Shown here piece after piece: positions 16,289-26,056 of a stretch of 37,705 nucleotides of DNA (position 1 is the first letter of the stretch; each line of letters starts with the position of its first letter). Location of the stretch: positions 1-37,705 of the forward strand of contig CAJWLW010000013.1 of the NCBI GenBank assembly GCA_913042885.1. The letters are read 5' to 3'. A program made the position numbers and the translations under genes. The stretch comes from an uncultured Lentisphaeria bacterium (GTDB lineage: Bacteria; Verrucomicrobiota; Lentisphaeria; JABSQK01; CAJWLW01). The notes beneath the pieces were generated by a model. That model saw only the letters and a list, made by a program, of their open reading frames with translations. It searched no databases and was not told the DNA's origin.

Positions 16289-17230
16289 ATGCGCTATCGT
16301 CCCCTTGGCCGCACCGGTCTTACTGTATCCGAATTGAGTTATGGTGCTGCACGCGGAGCCATTGATGCTCCCGATGACTTTGCCGCATCAATCGAAGCCG
16401 TGATCGATGCCGGCATCAACCTCATCGATACTGCAGAACACTATTCCGGCAGCGAGGAAGCCATAGGAGCAGCGCTACTCGGACACGACGACGTGCTCGT
16501 CCAAACCAAGCATATGCCGTACACTGACTTCTCACCGGAAGCCACCTACATCGGCACCCCGAAAGGCGTTGTCGCGGCTGCTGAACAAAGCCTTCGTCGG
16601 CTGCGACGCGATCGGCTCGATATTTTTCTTGGCCACGGCATGCGCACGGCAGACTCTTACGAGCAGTTCATGAGCGACGGTTGCTGCGAGGCCATGATCA
16701 AGCTCAAGGCCCAGGGCAAGGTCCGTTTTATCGGCATCAGCGAATTATCGGAAGCCGACGGCACCCATGAGATTCTTAAACAGGCGGTACCGTCCGGGGT
16801 CTTTGACGTCGTCATGCTGACCGTCAACTTCCTCCTGCAGACGGCCATCGACGACATCCTGCCGCTCTGTCGTGCGCATGGGGTCGGCACGGTCGTGATG
16901 ATGCCGCTGAATCAGCCCTCAGTGGAGTCGGGGCTGGTCAGCATAGATGCCGCACATGAGTGTATTCGCCGACATATCGACCACGGCAACCTGCCGGACG
17001 CTCCACCATATACCGACGCGGATGTACTGGATTTCCTCAAGCCGTACTCCATCCCGGAAGCAGCATTGCGTTTCGTGCTGGCGCAGGAAATCGACAGCTG
17101 CTGCTTCGGTGCCCGCACACCAGGCCGAGTTCGCGAAAACCTGGCCGCCTTGGATCCGCCCTATCTCGACACCAACCGCCTGGCACGTCTGCGTTCGCTC
17201 TTTGGCGGCATTCGCTGGCAGATGCGTTGA
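16289..17230 (+). CDS. Aldo/keto reductase
   Basis: This 313-residue (beta/alpha)8 barrel has the aldo/keto reductase tetrad in order: D47 and Y52 in LIDTAEHYSG, K74 in VQTKHMPY and H116 in FLGHGMRT. These enzymes reduce aldehydes or ketones with NAD(P)H. The start is ATG 16289 because GAGG lies about nine bases upstream and the sequence MRYRPLGRTGLTVSEL is the standard family opening; an ATG at 16205 would add an atypical 28-residue leader. It lies near a Gfo/Idh/MocA oxidoreductase transcribed toward it, so both could act in sugar or polyol oxidation-reduction. Confidence 0.92.
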   Translation: MRYRPLGRTGLTVSELSYGAARGAIDAPDDFAASIEAVIDAGINLIDTAEHYSGSEEAIGAALLGHDDVLVQTKHMPYTDFSPEATYIGTPKGVVAAAEQSLRRLRRDRLDIFLGHGMRTADSYEQFMSDGCCEAMIKLKAQGKVRFIGISELSEADGTHEILKQAVPSGVFDVVMLTVNFLLQTAIDDILPLCRAHGVGTVVMMPLNQPSVESGLVSIDAAHECIRRHIDHGNLPDAPPYTDADVLDFLKPYSIPEAALRFVLAQEIDSCCFGARTPGRVRENLAALDPPYLDTNRLARLRSLFGGIRWQMR

Positions 17231-17246
17231 GCTGGGACAAGCGCTG

Positions 17247-18242
17247 CTACAACTGGATGGTTTCACCGGTGCGCACCGAGCGCATGGCCGCGTCCTGGAT
17301 ACGGACATAGGCAAGGCCGTCGAACTCACTCGGTGTCAGGTCGCCACCGGTTTCGATCGCCTCAATCAACGCTGCATAGTGCTCCCAGCGCTTACCGCAG
17401 GATTCCAGGCGGTCGGACTCGAACGAACCTGACCCTTCTGCGCTGAACCATTCGGCTGAAAACCAGTTGTGTCGGATGTAGCCGCGCTCACAGACGATAT
17501 CGAAATTTACATAACCCGGCGCCTGCCAGGCCGGGTCCATCACCCAATGGACATCGACTTGCAGAAAACGCTGATCGCGAAAGGTGATGATCATGCTCAT
17601 CACATCATCCTGGTCGAACGACCGGCAATAGCGACCGGCGTGGCACCAGACGCTCTCCGGTTCGTCACCGGTCAGCGTCAGAAACGTGTCGAGCACATGC
17701 GGATCATACTCCGCAATGGGCAAACAGGTGCTGCGGTCTGTCAACCACGCCGCGGATGAGAACGGCGTCCAAACCAAATGGTAGAAAGCTGCACGCACAG
17801 GCCCAACCGGCCCGTCATCGGCAGTCCACGCCTCCAGCTCCGTAAAAAGATCGGAGGCCAGGGACCTCAGCGTGGGATGGAAACACTTGACACCGGCGTT
17901 GCTGATCGCATCGACAATGCGCTGGCCCTCCGCGAGTCCGATCGCCATGGGCTTCTCCAGCATCAGATGTTTCCCCGCACCGGTGGCGGTTTCGACCATA
18001 TCCGCATGCGTGAACACAGGCGTCAGGATTGCCGCGATATCAACATCGGCGTCGGTCAATACCTCATCGGCACTGGCCGCCTCCCGTGCCCCCGTCGCCG
18101 CCGCAGCTGCCGCCTGGCGCTCTGCGTTCGGGTCATAGACAGCTACGCAGCGCAGGCAATCCAAGTGATCGAATGCCTCCCGATGCCACCCCCAAACTTC
18201 GCCACAGCCGACAATGCCGACCCCGTATGTTTTCATCGCCAC
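17247..18242 (-). CDS. Gfo/Idh/MocA family oxidoreductase
   Basis: This 331-residue NAD(P)-dependent sugar oxidoreductase has its Rossmann motif G9-I-V-G-C-G near the N-terminus. The E96-K97-P98 motif, whose Lys is catalytic, is in MLEKPMAIG. The C-terminal part (from about residue 125) matches the family's beta-sheet substrate domain, with FHPTLRSLASDLF and later segments. Members oxidise or reduce inositols, glucose-type sugars and related compounds; the exact substrate is not determined. It is oriented toward the aldo/keto reductase, with its stop 16 bases from that gene's stop. The start ATG 18242 is followed by AMKTYGVGIVGCG. Confidence 0.9.
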   Translation of the reverse strand: MAMKTYGVGIVGCGEVWGWHREAFDHLDCLRCVAVYDPNAERQAAAAAATGAREAASADEVLTDADVDIAAILTPVFTHADMVETATGAGKHLMLEKPMAIGLAEGQRIVDAISNAGVKCFHPTLRSLASDLFTELEAWTADDGPVGPVRAAFYHLVWTPFSSAAWLTDRSTCLPIAEYDPHVLDTFLTLTGDEPESVWCHAGRYCRSFDQDDVMSMIITFRDQRFLQVDVHWVMDPAWQAPGYVNFDIVCERGYIRHNWFSAEWFSAEGSGSFESDRLESCGKRWEHYAALIEAIETGGDLTPSEFDGLAYVRIQDAAMRSVRTGETIQL

Positions 18243-18404
18243 TGTCTTCGCTCCTCAGGCCGGGTTGGTTGGAAGTCCGCCGAAAATTTTGGCCAATATC
18301 ATGCGGCTTCTTCTCGTGATCGGGTTGACGCATACTATACCGCCTGATCGCACCTCTGCGACGCACGCTAAGCAGGCATAACACCGGGTGGCCCAGGCGG
18401 ATTC

Positions 18405-19238
18405 TCAGCCAATCTCGCGAACGATCTCGGCATTCATTGCCACTTGATCGCTGTGCTTCTGAAACATGCCGACGTTGACAATGTCAATCGGCTTGATGCG
18501 ATCCAGGGCAAATTTGAACGCTTCGCGAATCGACTCAGCTGAACTGCACTTGCGGGAGGCCCCAAGGATCTTGTAGGCGATACAAGGCTTGTCAGTCTGC
18601 TGGATGAACTCACAAATGACGTCCCGGTCTCCGTCGTCGAAAGGTTCGATATTCTGCGCACCCTCCGCCACCAGCTCGCGCCGGGCGTTTTTGGCAATGT
18701 TATAAAAACAGGTCATATAAAAATCCACATCCCATCCCTGGTCCTCGACGTACTGTAGAATCTCGGGCATGTGCGCCGCGATACCGACCATCGCGCCGGT
18801 ATCACGCATGGCCTTCAGCCGATCCTCGACCTGATCGAACGTTCCCGACTGCCACAAGCTGTCGCTGACCGATCCATGGTGATAGATTGCGATCGGATCG
18901 TGATCGGCGATCTCACGAATATTCTCGAACGGATCGGGATGTTCGCCGGCAGTTTGGCAGATCCACTGCATCGTGCCGCCACGCTCCCGGTATGCTTGCA
19001 GACGTTCAAATACCACTGCGTCACCGCGCGACTGCATAGTGTTCAGCCCGCACGCCTCGGCACGGAACCAGGACGCCACCGTGTTGTCGACCGTATGATA
19101 GTCCCGCATCTCCTCGTCGAGCTCGACAGACACGTGGGAGAACCCGCGGATCTGGTTGCCGCCTATGATCAGGCGTGTGATCTCTGTGCCGCCCCAGTGA
19201 ACCGCAGGCAGCAACTCGCTTGCTGTAGCTGTCGTCAT
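18405..19238 (-). CDS. Conserved protein of unknown function, possible TIM-barrel
   Basis: I do not recognise the 277-residue product. It contains GLNTMQSRGD, IAIYHHGS, VDFYMTCFYNI and CIAYKILGASRK, with beta-alpha alternation that suggests a TIM-barrel. The catalytic tetrad of aldo/keto reductases is not seen in order, so that family is not claimed. It lies upstream of the Gfo/Idh/MocA gene on the same strand with a 162-base gap, and it diverges from the transporter gene. A role in sugar metabolism is only suggested by its neighbours. Confidence 0.55.
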   Translation of the reverse strand: MTTATASELLPAVHWGGTEITRLIIGGNQIRGFSHVSVELDEEMRDYHTVDNTVASWFRAEACGLNTMQSRGDAVVFERLQAYRERGGTMQWICQTAGEHPDPFENIREIADHDPIAIYHHGSVSDSLWQSGTFDQVEDRLKAMRDTGAMVGIAAHMPEILQYVEDQGWDVDFYMTCFYNIAKNARRELVAEGAQNIEPFDDGDRDVICEFIQQTDKPCIAYKILGASRKCSSAESIREAFKFALDRIKPIDIVNVGMFQKHSDQVAMNAEIVREIG

Positions 19239-19290
19239 GTTTGAAAATTAGCAGGAAAACGAAAAGCTACAATAACGCGGACTGCAACGG

Positions 19291-20250
19291 ATGGAGAAGG
19301 GATCGGGACGGCTCCACTTCTCCTTGCCCGGATCCGGGTTACATTTAGCCTCCGATCAGCCCCGCCTTTCACAGCCTACCCTTCACCTCACCTGCTCATT
19401 GGCCTATCTCATCCTTGCAGCCGGCGTTGTCACCGGGACACTTGCCGTCGTCGTCTACAAGGCGGCGTTGGCAGCCAATGCCCGACGCCTGCCCATGCTG
19501 GCCGTTGAACGCCTGACCATCGTCATCCTCTTTTGCCTCTATGCCCTGGTCAGCAGTGACGGGTATACCCACGGCCCTGAGATTGTCATCCTGGCACTGG
19601 TCGGGGGACTGAGTATTGCCGTGTCGAGGCTACTCTTGCTCACTGCCATGCGGCTCGGACCGGCAGGGCTGAGCTGGACGATCCTGAACCTGTCCATCTG
19701 TCTGCCGGTGCTGTTTTCGATTGTCTGGGGAGAGCGCCCCACCGCATGGCAGACGTGGGGACTGCTGCTGGTGCCGGCCTGTATCGTGCTGATGGGACGC
19801 AGCAATGCCCCCGGACAGGCGCAGTCAACAACGCGAGGCTGGCTGCTTTGCATCCTGATATCCTTCCTGCTGGAGGGTATTTTAGGCACCACATTCAAGC
19901 TGGTTAAAGAACTGGATCTGGCAGCCTCGCGCTACATGTTCATCCTGCTGTTCAATTTCGTCAGCGTCGTCGTATTAGCCGGTGCCACCGCAGTCAGGTC
20001 GGCGGTTCCGCAGCGGCTGGAAGTGTGGCACGGCATTCAATCGGGCCTGTGCTGCGGCATCGCCACGATCTTCTGGATCGAGGCTATTATGTTGCTGCCG
20101 GGCATCGTCTTCTTCCCGATCGCTACCGTTTTCGGACTGATGCTCACAATAGTCATCATGCGCCTGGCGTGGAACGAACGGCTGAACCCGTCGCAACTCT
20201 GCGGCCTCGGCCTGGCAATTGCTGCGATTGTAATGATCTCCGCCGCCTGA
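19291..20250 (+). CDS. EamA/DMT-type transporter
   Basis: The 319-residue product has about ten hydrophobic segments from residue 37 onward, arranged as two halves, as in drug/metabolite transporters of the EamA type. They move small metabolites across the inner membrane; the substrate is unknown. The ATG at 19291 precedes a hydrophilic, Pro/Ser-rich 35-residue leader not usual in the family and has no clear ribosome-binding site. A TTG at 19399 beginning AYLILAAGVVTGTLA would remove it. I list the longer frame because no site decides. It converges with the FG-GAP lipoprotein gene, with a 100-base gap holding no clear terminator. Confidence 0.72.
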   Translation: MEKGSGRLHFSLPGSGLHLASDQPRLSQPTLHLTCSLAYLILAAGVVTGTLAVVVYKAALAANARRLPMLAVERLTIVILFCLYALVSSDGYTHGPEIVILALVGGLSIAVSRLLLLTAMRLGPAGLSWTILNLSICLPVLFSIVWGERPTAWQTWGLLLVPACIVLMGRSNAPGQAQSTTRGWLLCILISFLLEGILGTTFKLVKELDLAASRYMFILLFNFVSVVVLAGATAVRSAVPQRLEVWHGIQSGLCCGIATIFWIEAIMLLPGIVFFPIATVFGLMLTIVIMRLAWNERLNPSQLCGLGLAIAAIVMISAA

Positions 20251-20352
20251 ACACCCGTGCCACGATCGAAGCGACTCCGGAGCATCCCGGGGATATCAGC
20301 AAATTAATGGCTCTTCGACCAACGCCAGCCTGCCAATCCTTTGTCTGTCCTG

Positions 20353-21837
20353 CTATTTGCCCGGGAGATAGCGAATCGTTGCGAGATGATCGCTCTGTAA
20401 GGTAAAATTCTGCACGTCGCCGCCGGGCCAGCGCACCTCGGCTTCGATATCGCCGGTGACCTCGCCAAGACCAAAGTGCAGGGTCAAGTCGTTCTGGTTG
20501 CCTTCGCCAGTGGCACCTTCGACCTCGCGCGTCAGGGTCTTGTCGCCCACCCGCAATCGCACCGAAGCACCGATCGCGGCGCTGTTGACGCCGTGACCTC
20601 CGATCAACCGAATCTTGAGGCGGTGTCCGGCGTTGCCGCGATTGCGGTACAACCGCCCGCCGGTTGCCAGATCGAGGTCGCCGTCGTTGTCGAAGTCAGC
20701 CCAGGCAGCGGAATAGGTATTGTCGCGGCTGACGTTGGCGCGGTCAGTCACATTGGTGAAGGTCCAGTCACCGTTGTTGCGGTACATGACGTTGTGATTG
20801 TGTCCGTACACCGCCGTTAAATAGAGGTCGAGGTCGCCGTCGTTGTCGTAGTCGCCGAGGGCCGGCGAGGCAAAAGATTCCTGCCAGTCAAGCCCGGCCC
20901 CGTCGCTCTTGTCTTCGAACACCCAACCGCTGTCGGCTCCAAGGTTCTTCAGGAATTTCGGACGATCCTGATAAGCGGCCGCGTGACTGAAGTTGCCAAC
21001 GAAGATATCGATCAGGCCATCGTTGTCGAGGTCCCCGAAGGCGCTGCCGATCGTATGTCCCCAGGCGCTGAGGTCGCCATCGCCATCGACCTTTCGCGCT
21101 TCACTGACCTCGGTGAAGCCGGCCATCCCATCGTTGAGCCAAAGCTTATTGGGCTGCAGACGATAGTTCGAAACATAAACGTCCAGATCGCCGTCGTTGT
21201 CGAAGTCGGCCGCAGTTACGCCGCGAGCGCGCTCTTTTGACGGGGACTCCCAATGCTTCTTGAATGCCGTGCCGCCTTCATTCAGGTAAAGAATGTCGGC
21301 ATAGTCCCTCGAGGGTTCCCAGACTTCGTAGCCAGCGTAATAGATATCGAGATAGCTGTCGTTGTTGAAGTCGCCCCACACCGCCCCACGGGAAACATGT
21401 TCGCCGCGTTCCGGCACGAGATTGGTGACGTCTTCGAAGCCCTGCCCACCGAGGTTGTGGAACAATTTTCCGGACGCAGCAGTGAAAATATCGAGAAACC
21501 CGTCGTTGTCGTAATCGCCCCAGAAACCTTTACCGCCGCCGACTACTGAATCAACCTGCGCGAATTTGCCCTCGTTGTTTTGCCACAGTCCACCGGAGAG
21601 ATAGACATCGACCCAACCGTCATTATTGAAGTCACCCCAGGCCGCATCGGGGCCACTGCCAATGCCCACCTCGTCCGTGGCGTCCTCGAAAAATGGGCCG
21701 TCGACCGCCTCGCCAACCGGCGGCAGCGGAGTCAACGTCAGTGCCGGGATGCCTGGTGCCAGTATAAACGACTGGCACCCTACCCCGACGAGTAACACAA
21801 ATGCCAGCGAGACCGCCTTGAGTTCAGTGGTGATCAT
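20353..21837 (-). CDS. FG-GAP/ASPIC lipoprotein
   Basis: This 494-residue protein has a lipoprotein signal peptide: VLLVGVGCQS with Cys21 at the lipobox, so it is probably anchored in a membrane. Residues about 50-410 hold repeated D-x-D-N-D-G-D-x-D-L-Y calcium loops of an FG-GAP/VCBS propeller. Residues about 410-490 hold the ASPIC/UnbV domain with TGEGNQNDLTLHFGLGE. The propeller is collinear with that of the 1332-residue fusion: both carry GDGD-x-x-AWGHT-x-GSA, VSNYRLQPN, FVGNFSH and AYQDR in the same order. It diverges from the GH42-like gene after 47 bases, so the two may share regulation. The propeller may bind a glycan or protein partner; the ligand is unknown. Confidence 0.88.
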   Translation of the reverse strand: MITTELKAVSLAFVLLVGVGCQSFILAPGIPALTLTPLPPVGEAVDGPFFEDATDEVGIGSGPDAAWGDFNNDGWVDVYLSGGLWQNNEGKFAQVDSVVGGGKGFWGDYDNDGFLDIFTAASGKLFHNLGGQGFEDVTNLVPERGEHVSRGAVWGDFNNDSYLDIYYAGYEVWEPSRDYADILYLNEGGTAFKKHWESPSKERARGVTAADFDNDGDLDVYVSNYRLQPNKLWLNDGMAGFTEVSEARKVDGDGDLSAWGHTIGSAFGDLDNDGLIDIFVGNFSHAAAYQDRPKFLKNLGADSGWVFEDKSDGAGLDWQESFASPALGDYDNDGDLDLYLTAVYGHNHNVMYRNNGDWTFTNVTDRANVSRDNTYSAAWADFDNDGDLDLATGGRLYRNRGNAGHRLKIRLIGGHGVNSAAIGASVRLRVGDKTLTREVEGATGEGNQNDLTLHFGLGEVTGDIEAEVRWPGGDVQNFTLQSDHLATIRYLPGK

Positions 21838-21884
21838 AATTTCCCCGTATGGTGATTGTCGACATTGGTTGGTGAACGCGTACT

Positions 21885-24047
21885 ATGACACCGGTTCACG
21901 GCTTAACACGCGTACAGGATCTGTCAGTGCCGCTTTGGGTGTACCTCTGCGACATGCAGCATGCTGGACGCCCACGCTTTCGGGATTTACCGCTTGACAA
22001 CATCGTTTCAGAATCTTATGCTCAAACAATGGCCGAACAAGCAGCAAATTCTTTGCGTTATCATTTACGGTTCCAGGTTCTCCCCGGGGAAAATGCGGAA
22101 CGTGACGCAACTACTCTCGGCCGCTATTGTCAGACACATGGCATTGAGGAAGTCGTTCTTTTCTTCGCTGGAGAGGAATGGAACAATGGGCTGCTGACCG
22201 TAAAAGCGGAGGACGTCTGGTTTGAAGCGATCAAGGCGATTAAATCGGTCTTGGACAAGGCCGGAGTGGTCGTCAGCCTCAACCCCTGGATGCTGGTCCT
22301 GCACTGTGATCGTGGACGCCGATTCCCGAAAGACCGCAACTTCAAACCCATGGTCTCCCCTGCCGGCGAAGTGAGCCTGGCATGTGCCTCATTCGCTGAT
22401 CCGGGATGGCGCGACTACATCTATCGCCAATACGGGCGCTTTGCGACGCTCGGCTTTCGGGTGATCTGGATCGAGGATGATTTTCGGTATCATAACCACA
22501 CCCCGCTGGAATGGGGCGGATTCGAGGACGAGATCCTCGGTCGCTTTGCCGAGAAGGTTGACCAGGCAGTCACCCGCGCAGAGGTAGTCCAAAACATTCT
22601 TCTGCCGGGCACGCCGCATCCGTGGCGGGATAAGTGGCTGGAGTTGTGGCGTGACATTCACCTTGAGGTGGCCGAAGGCGTGACGCGAGCAGTATCAGAG
22701 AATGCCCCGGGCGCCACCAAGATTGGTCTTATGAGTTCACTGCCCGCCGTCCACAGCGCCGAGGGTCGTGATTGGCACAGGCTTTTCGATGCCCTGACTA
22801 TCGACGGCGAGGTGGCCCACAGACCGCACTACGGCGGATATCGTGAGGCCACGGGAAACAGCCAGGATTCTTGTATCATGATGCTGGACATCCAGAAAAA
22901 CTTCCGACCCCCTACTTGCGAAGTCGCCCCTGAAATAGAGAACTTTCCGTTCACCAGCTGGACCAAGTCAGACACCATGAGCTGGTCCGAAATGGCCTTT
23001 TGCATGTTCTACGGCTCGGATGCCCTGTTCCTCGACCTGTTTCCTTTTGCTGGAAACCCCGCGGACAGAGAACCGGAAATCGACGTTCTCCTGGACAACA
23101 GCCGACCGGCTTTGGAATGGATCGCGGCAAGATTTCCGGATCGCTTGGAGACCTGCGGCGTCGGCATCCCATGGGTCGAGGACGCCCAGGCGCATGTGCG
23201 CACTTTGATGGGCAAGGATATGCAGGAATTGGATGCCTCCTCCTTCGGGCCCGGCAATTTCCTGCTGCCGTATGGGATTCCCGTTTCGGCGAGACTCCAG
23301 GAAGTAAACGCTATTTTCGGGAGCCTGGCCTGGGCCTTTGACGACGAGGCGATCCGGAAACTGCTCTCCGGGGGACTATTACTTGACGGAATCAGTGCAG
23401 ACGTACTCTGTCAACGCGGCTTCGGCGAGTTTATCGGCGTGACTTCCAAAGGCCTGGTAGGTAGGGAAGAAGCCGTGTATTCGATTGAAATGGTCAATTC
23501 AAGCAGGACGGGTGTTGCAGAGGGCCATTATTTCAACGTCAACCAGCTCGAGAGTATCTGTGTGCTGGAGCCGTTGAATGAAGCAAATGAGTGGACAACA
23601 ATTCTGACACCAGAGAAAAAACGTTGCGGCGCCGGACTCGTCGTTTGCGAGAACGAGCTCGGTGGGCGCGTGGCAACGTGCAGCGCACCGGATCCCGCGC
23701 GCCTGCCGCGCAGCTTTCATAGGCAGACGATCATCCGGAAAATCGTTACCTTTCTAAGCGCGGGAAAATTCAGCTCACCCATGGTAAGCGGCGCGCCCTA
23801 CCATATGCCGATGCATTTCAAGGGGGAGGGAGAGGAGTTCCTGGTGGTTTTCAATGGAACACCGGATACCGCGCAGTCGTCGGTGCATGTGATGGCGGCT
23901 CCCACACGGCCTGCTAAAAGCACCCTTCTCGCTCCCATGAAGGAACCCGCCGAAGCCATGACAGACTGTGTCATAGACGGACAAACGATTACCGTGACCA
24001 CACGGAATGAACTGCCATATCGCAGTTTTCTGGTGTTGGAGTGGTGA
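21885..24047 (+). CDS. GH42-superfamily-like glycosidase
   Basis: This 720-residue protein has no signal peptide. FRVIWIEDDFRYHNHTPLEW starts at about residue 191 and is followed by GGFEDEI. This resembles the acid-acid region after a barrel strand in GH42-like glycosidases (beta-galactosidase group). The N-terminal barrel runs to about residue 400, and the last 300 residues look like a non-barrel beta-rich domain. E197/D198/D199 are candidate catalytic acids, but I cannot assign a specific sugar. It diverges from the FG-GAP lipoprotein gene only 47 bases away. A cytoplasmic glycosidase of broad glycan-breakdown type is the cautious reading. ATG 21885 has a weak ribosome-binding site. Confidence 0.6.
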   Translation: MTPVHGLTRVQDLSVPLWVYLCDMQHAGRPRFRDLPLDNIVSESYAQTMAEQAANSLRYHLRFQVLPGENAERDATTLGRYCQTHGIEEVVLFFAGEEWNNGLLTVKAEDVWFEAIKAIKSVLDKAGVVVSLNPWMLVLHCDRGRRFPKDRNFKPMVSPAGEVSLACASFADPGWRDYIYRQYGRFATLGFRVIWIEDDFRYHNHTPLEWGGFEDEILGRFAEKVDQAVTRAEVVQNILLPGTPHPWRDKWLELWRDIHLEVAEGVTRAVSENAPGATKIGLMSSLPAVHSAEGRDWHRLFDALTIDGEVAHRPHYGGYREATGNSQDSCIMMLDIQKNFRPPTCEVAPEIENFPFTSWTKSDTMSWSEMAFCMFYGSDALFLDLFPFAGNPADREPEIDVLLDNSRPALEWIAARFPDRLETCGVGIPWVEDAQAHVRTLMGKDMQELDASSFGPGNFLLPYGIPVSARLQEVNAIFGSLAWAFDDEAIRKLLSGGLLLDGISADVLCQRGFGEFIGVTSKGLVGREEAVYSIEMVNSSRTGVAEGHYFNVNQLESICVLEPLNEANEWTTILTPEKKRCGAGLVVCENELGGRVATCSAPDPARLPRSFHRQTIIRKIVTFLSAGKFSSPMVSGAPYHMPMHFKGEGEEFLVVFNGTPDTAQSSVHVMAAPTRPAKSTLLAPMKEPAEAMTDCVIDGQTITVTTRNELPYRSFLVLEW

Positions 24048-24256
24048 TCGAGCAGCGGTAGGCAGTGGCATTTCAGTCCCGCGTGATTCGAATTTCATGC
24101 CCTGACGAATCGTTCAGTATCCGCTGAGGTTCCCCTCCGACCGCCCCTCATCATGCCCAATGTACCGGCATCGACGCAGACGAAGACGATCCATTGTCAA
24201 GCATTGCTTTCTCCTGTCGCCCGATCCAATGTACCCGGAGCCCATCAGGAGCATAA

Positions 24257-25915
24257 ATGAAGCTGACCCCGATCCAAGCCATCCAGGGCCCGGACCTGGA
24301 ATCGCCGCTTGCCGGCCAGACTGTTCGCACACGTGGTGTCGCCATCGGCAACACGCGCAAAGGCTACTTCATCCAGGACCCCTCCGGCAGTGACGACCCC
24401 GATGTATCGGCAGGGATCTTCGTGTACAGCCGGCACCGCGATGCGTCCATCGGTGCCCTGATCGAGGTTGAGGGCAAGGTACTCGATTTCTCCAAAAACG
24501 AGGACGACCGACCGACCACGCAGATCAAGGCCGAAGAGATGTCGGTGATCGACATGCACGGCCCGACCATCACTCCGGCCTGGTTCACGGCCGACAGTTT
24601 TCCGGCGGATGCCAGGGAACTGGCACGCTACCTGAACGGGCTCGAGGGCATGTTGGTCGGAGTCCAAGCCGGTGCGGTGTTCATTGCTCCGAGCAATCCG
24701 TTCGGCGATTACGTCGTCGCCCCTGCTGATCTTTATGACGCGTTGAACAGTAGCGGCGGCGTCCTGCTCGATCCCGACAATCCCGAGCGCTGGTTTCCCG
24801 GCTTCCGCATCGTCGACTACGACAAAGCGCCGAATGTAAACGTCGGATCGACGTTGGACGAGGCCGTGACCGGCCCGCTGAATTATCGCAGCGCCTCCTA
24901 TCAGATTGCCGTCACGGGCCCCATCCGCACGACCTGTAAATCGGTGCAACCTGCCAGCACGAACTGGAAGCAGGATGACAAACACACCACCATCCTGACG
25001 CTTAACGGGTTCAATCTCGACACCTGCATCGAGCATCCGTCGAGAGTCTTGAATGAGCGACTCGATATCGACGACGACGTCGGCGATGGGCGTTTTGACA
25101 TGCTGGCCAAGGCAATTGTCGACCAGGCCGGCTGCCCGGATATCGTGGCGCTCCAGGAAATCCAAGACAACGACGGCGCCGAACTGACCAAAGTTGTCGA
25201 CGCTTCGAAGACATACCGACAATTGATCCGGTCAATCCACAAACTGCATGGACCAACGTACGCGTGGGCCGATATCCCGCCTATCGCCGGAGACGACGGT
25301 GGGCAACCTGGCGGGAACATCCGCAATGCTTTTCTGTACGTCCCGGATCGCATCGAGTTGATCGACGATTCCCTGCGTCGAATCGGGATCGACGCAGCGG
25401 CATTCGAAGGATCACGCAAACCGCTGCTGGGACGCTTCCGTGTCACGGCAACGGGCAATGATCTCGCGGTCATAAACATCCACCTCGCGTCCAAGCGACA
25501 CCAGCGTGGAATCTTCGCGCCGGAGCAGCCGGGATTCGATCCTCACCATCATGTCCGGGTGCAGCAGGCCGAGGTGATTCGTACGACCCTGCTCGATCTC
25601 ATTGGGGAAGGTGTGGACTATTATGTGACTGGCGATTTTAACGATGTCGAATTCAGCGAAACCCTGCGCGTGATGACCGGTGACGAAAGTGTCAACCTGC
25701 TCGACACACTGCTGCCGGACGATCGCTTCGACTACAATCACCGCGGCAAGCTGCAGGCGCTGATGCACGGCATCGTTTCGAAACGGCAGGCCGAGCAGGG
25801 ACACGTTGCGTACGAAACCCTGCACGGCAATGAACTGATCGGCGTCAAACCCGGCGAACTAGGCACCAAACCCACTGACCACGCCTATGTCCTTGCCCGC
25901 CTTGTTGTCCGATAG
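24257..25915 (+). CDS. Endonuclease/exonuclease/phosphatase-family protein with N-terminal OB-like domain
   Basis: This 552-residue protein has two parts. Residues 18-95 resemble the OB-fold domain before ExeM/NucH-type nucleases (GYFIQDPSGSDDPD, SAGIFVYSR). Residues 245-552 form an EEP domain: N253 in LNGFNLDT, E301 in IVALQEIQDNDG, N407/H409 in INIHLASK, D460/N462 in VTGDFND and the terminal D541-H542 in PTDHAYV. These are the usual metal and catalytic positions, so phosphodiesterase activity is likely. Extracellular relatives have signal peptides; none is visible here. AGGAG lies six bases upstream of ATG 24257. Substrate could be nucleic acid or a phosphoester; it is not determined. Confidence 0.85.
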   Translation: MKLTPIQAIQGPDLESPLAGQTVRTRGVAIGNTRKGYFIQDPSGSDDPDVSAGIFVYSRHRDASIGALIEVEGKVLDFSKNEDDRPTTQIKAEEMSVIDMHGPTITPAWFTADSFPADARELARYLNGLEGMLVGVQAGAVFIAPSNPFGDYVVAPADLYDALNSSGGVLLDPDNPERWFPGFRIVDYDKAPNVNVGSTLDEAVTGPLNYRSASYQIAVTGPIRTTCKSVQPASTNWKQDDKHTTILTLNGFNLDTCIEHPSRVLNERLDIDDDVGDGRFDMLAKAIVDQAGCPDIVALQEIQDNDGAELTKVVDASKTYRQLIRSIHKLHGPTYAWADIPPIAGDDGGQPGGNIRNAFLYVPDRIELIDDSLRRIGIDAAAFEGSRKPLLGRFRVTATGNDLAVINIHLASKRHQRGIFAPEQPGFDPHHHVRVQQAEVIRTTLLDLIGEGVDYYVTGDFNDVEFSETLRVMTGDESVNLLDTLLPDDRFDYNHRGKLQALMHGIVSKRQAEQGHVAYETLHGNELIGVKPGELGTKPTDHAYVLARLVVR

Positions 25916-26056
25916 GCGGCAAGTGTTCTTCGCACAGGGGATTCAGCAACTCTGTTTTCTGGCATTTTTGGGGACTTGCCGGCGCTGGTTCGACGGACTG
26001 AAATTGCGCTTGCAAGTCACTTGGAAAGGCGTACCATATTGACCGCTATGCGATTA

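Noticed and set aside
24157..24235. CCAATGTACC occurring twice (24157-24166 and 24226-24235)
   Set aside because: Only ten bases long, 69 bases apart and unsymmetrical; not enough to call a regulatory repeat.
24245..25222. Minus-strand open frame (325 codons)
   Set aside because: Antisense to the endonuclease/exonuclease/phosphatase gene, which has all its catalytic residues.
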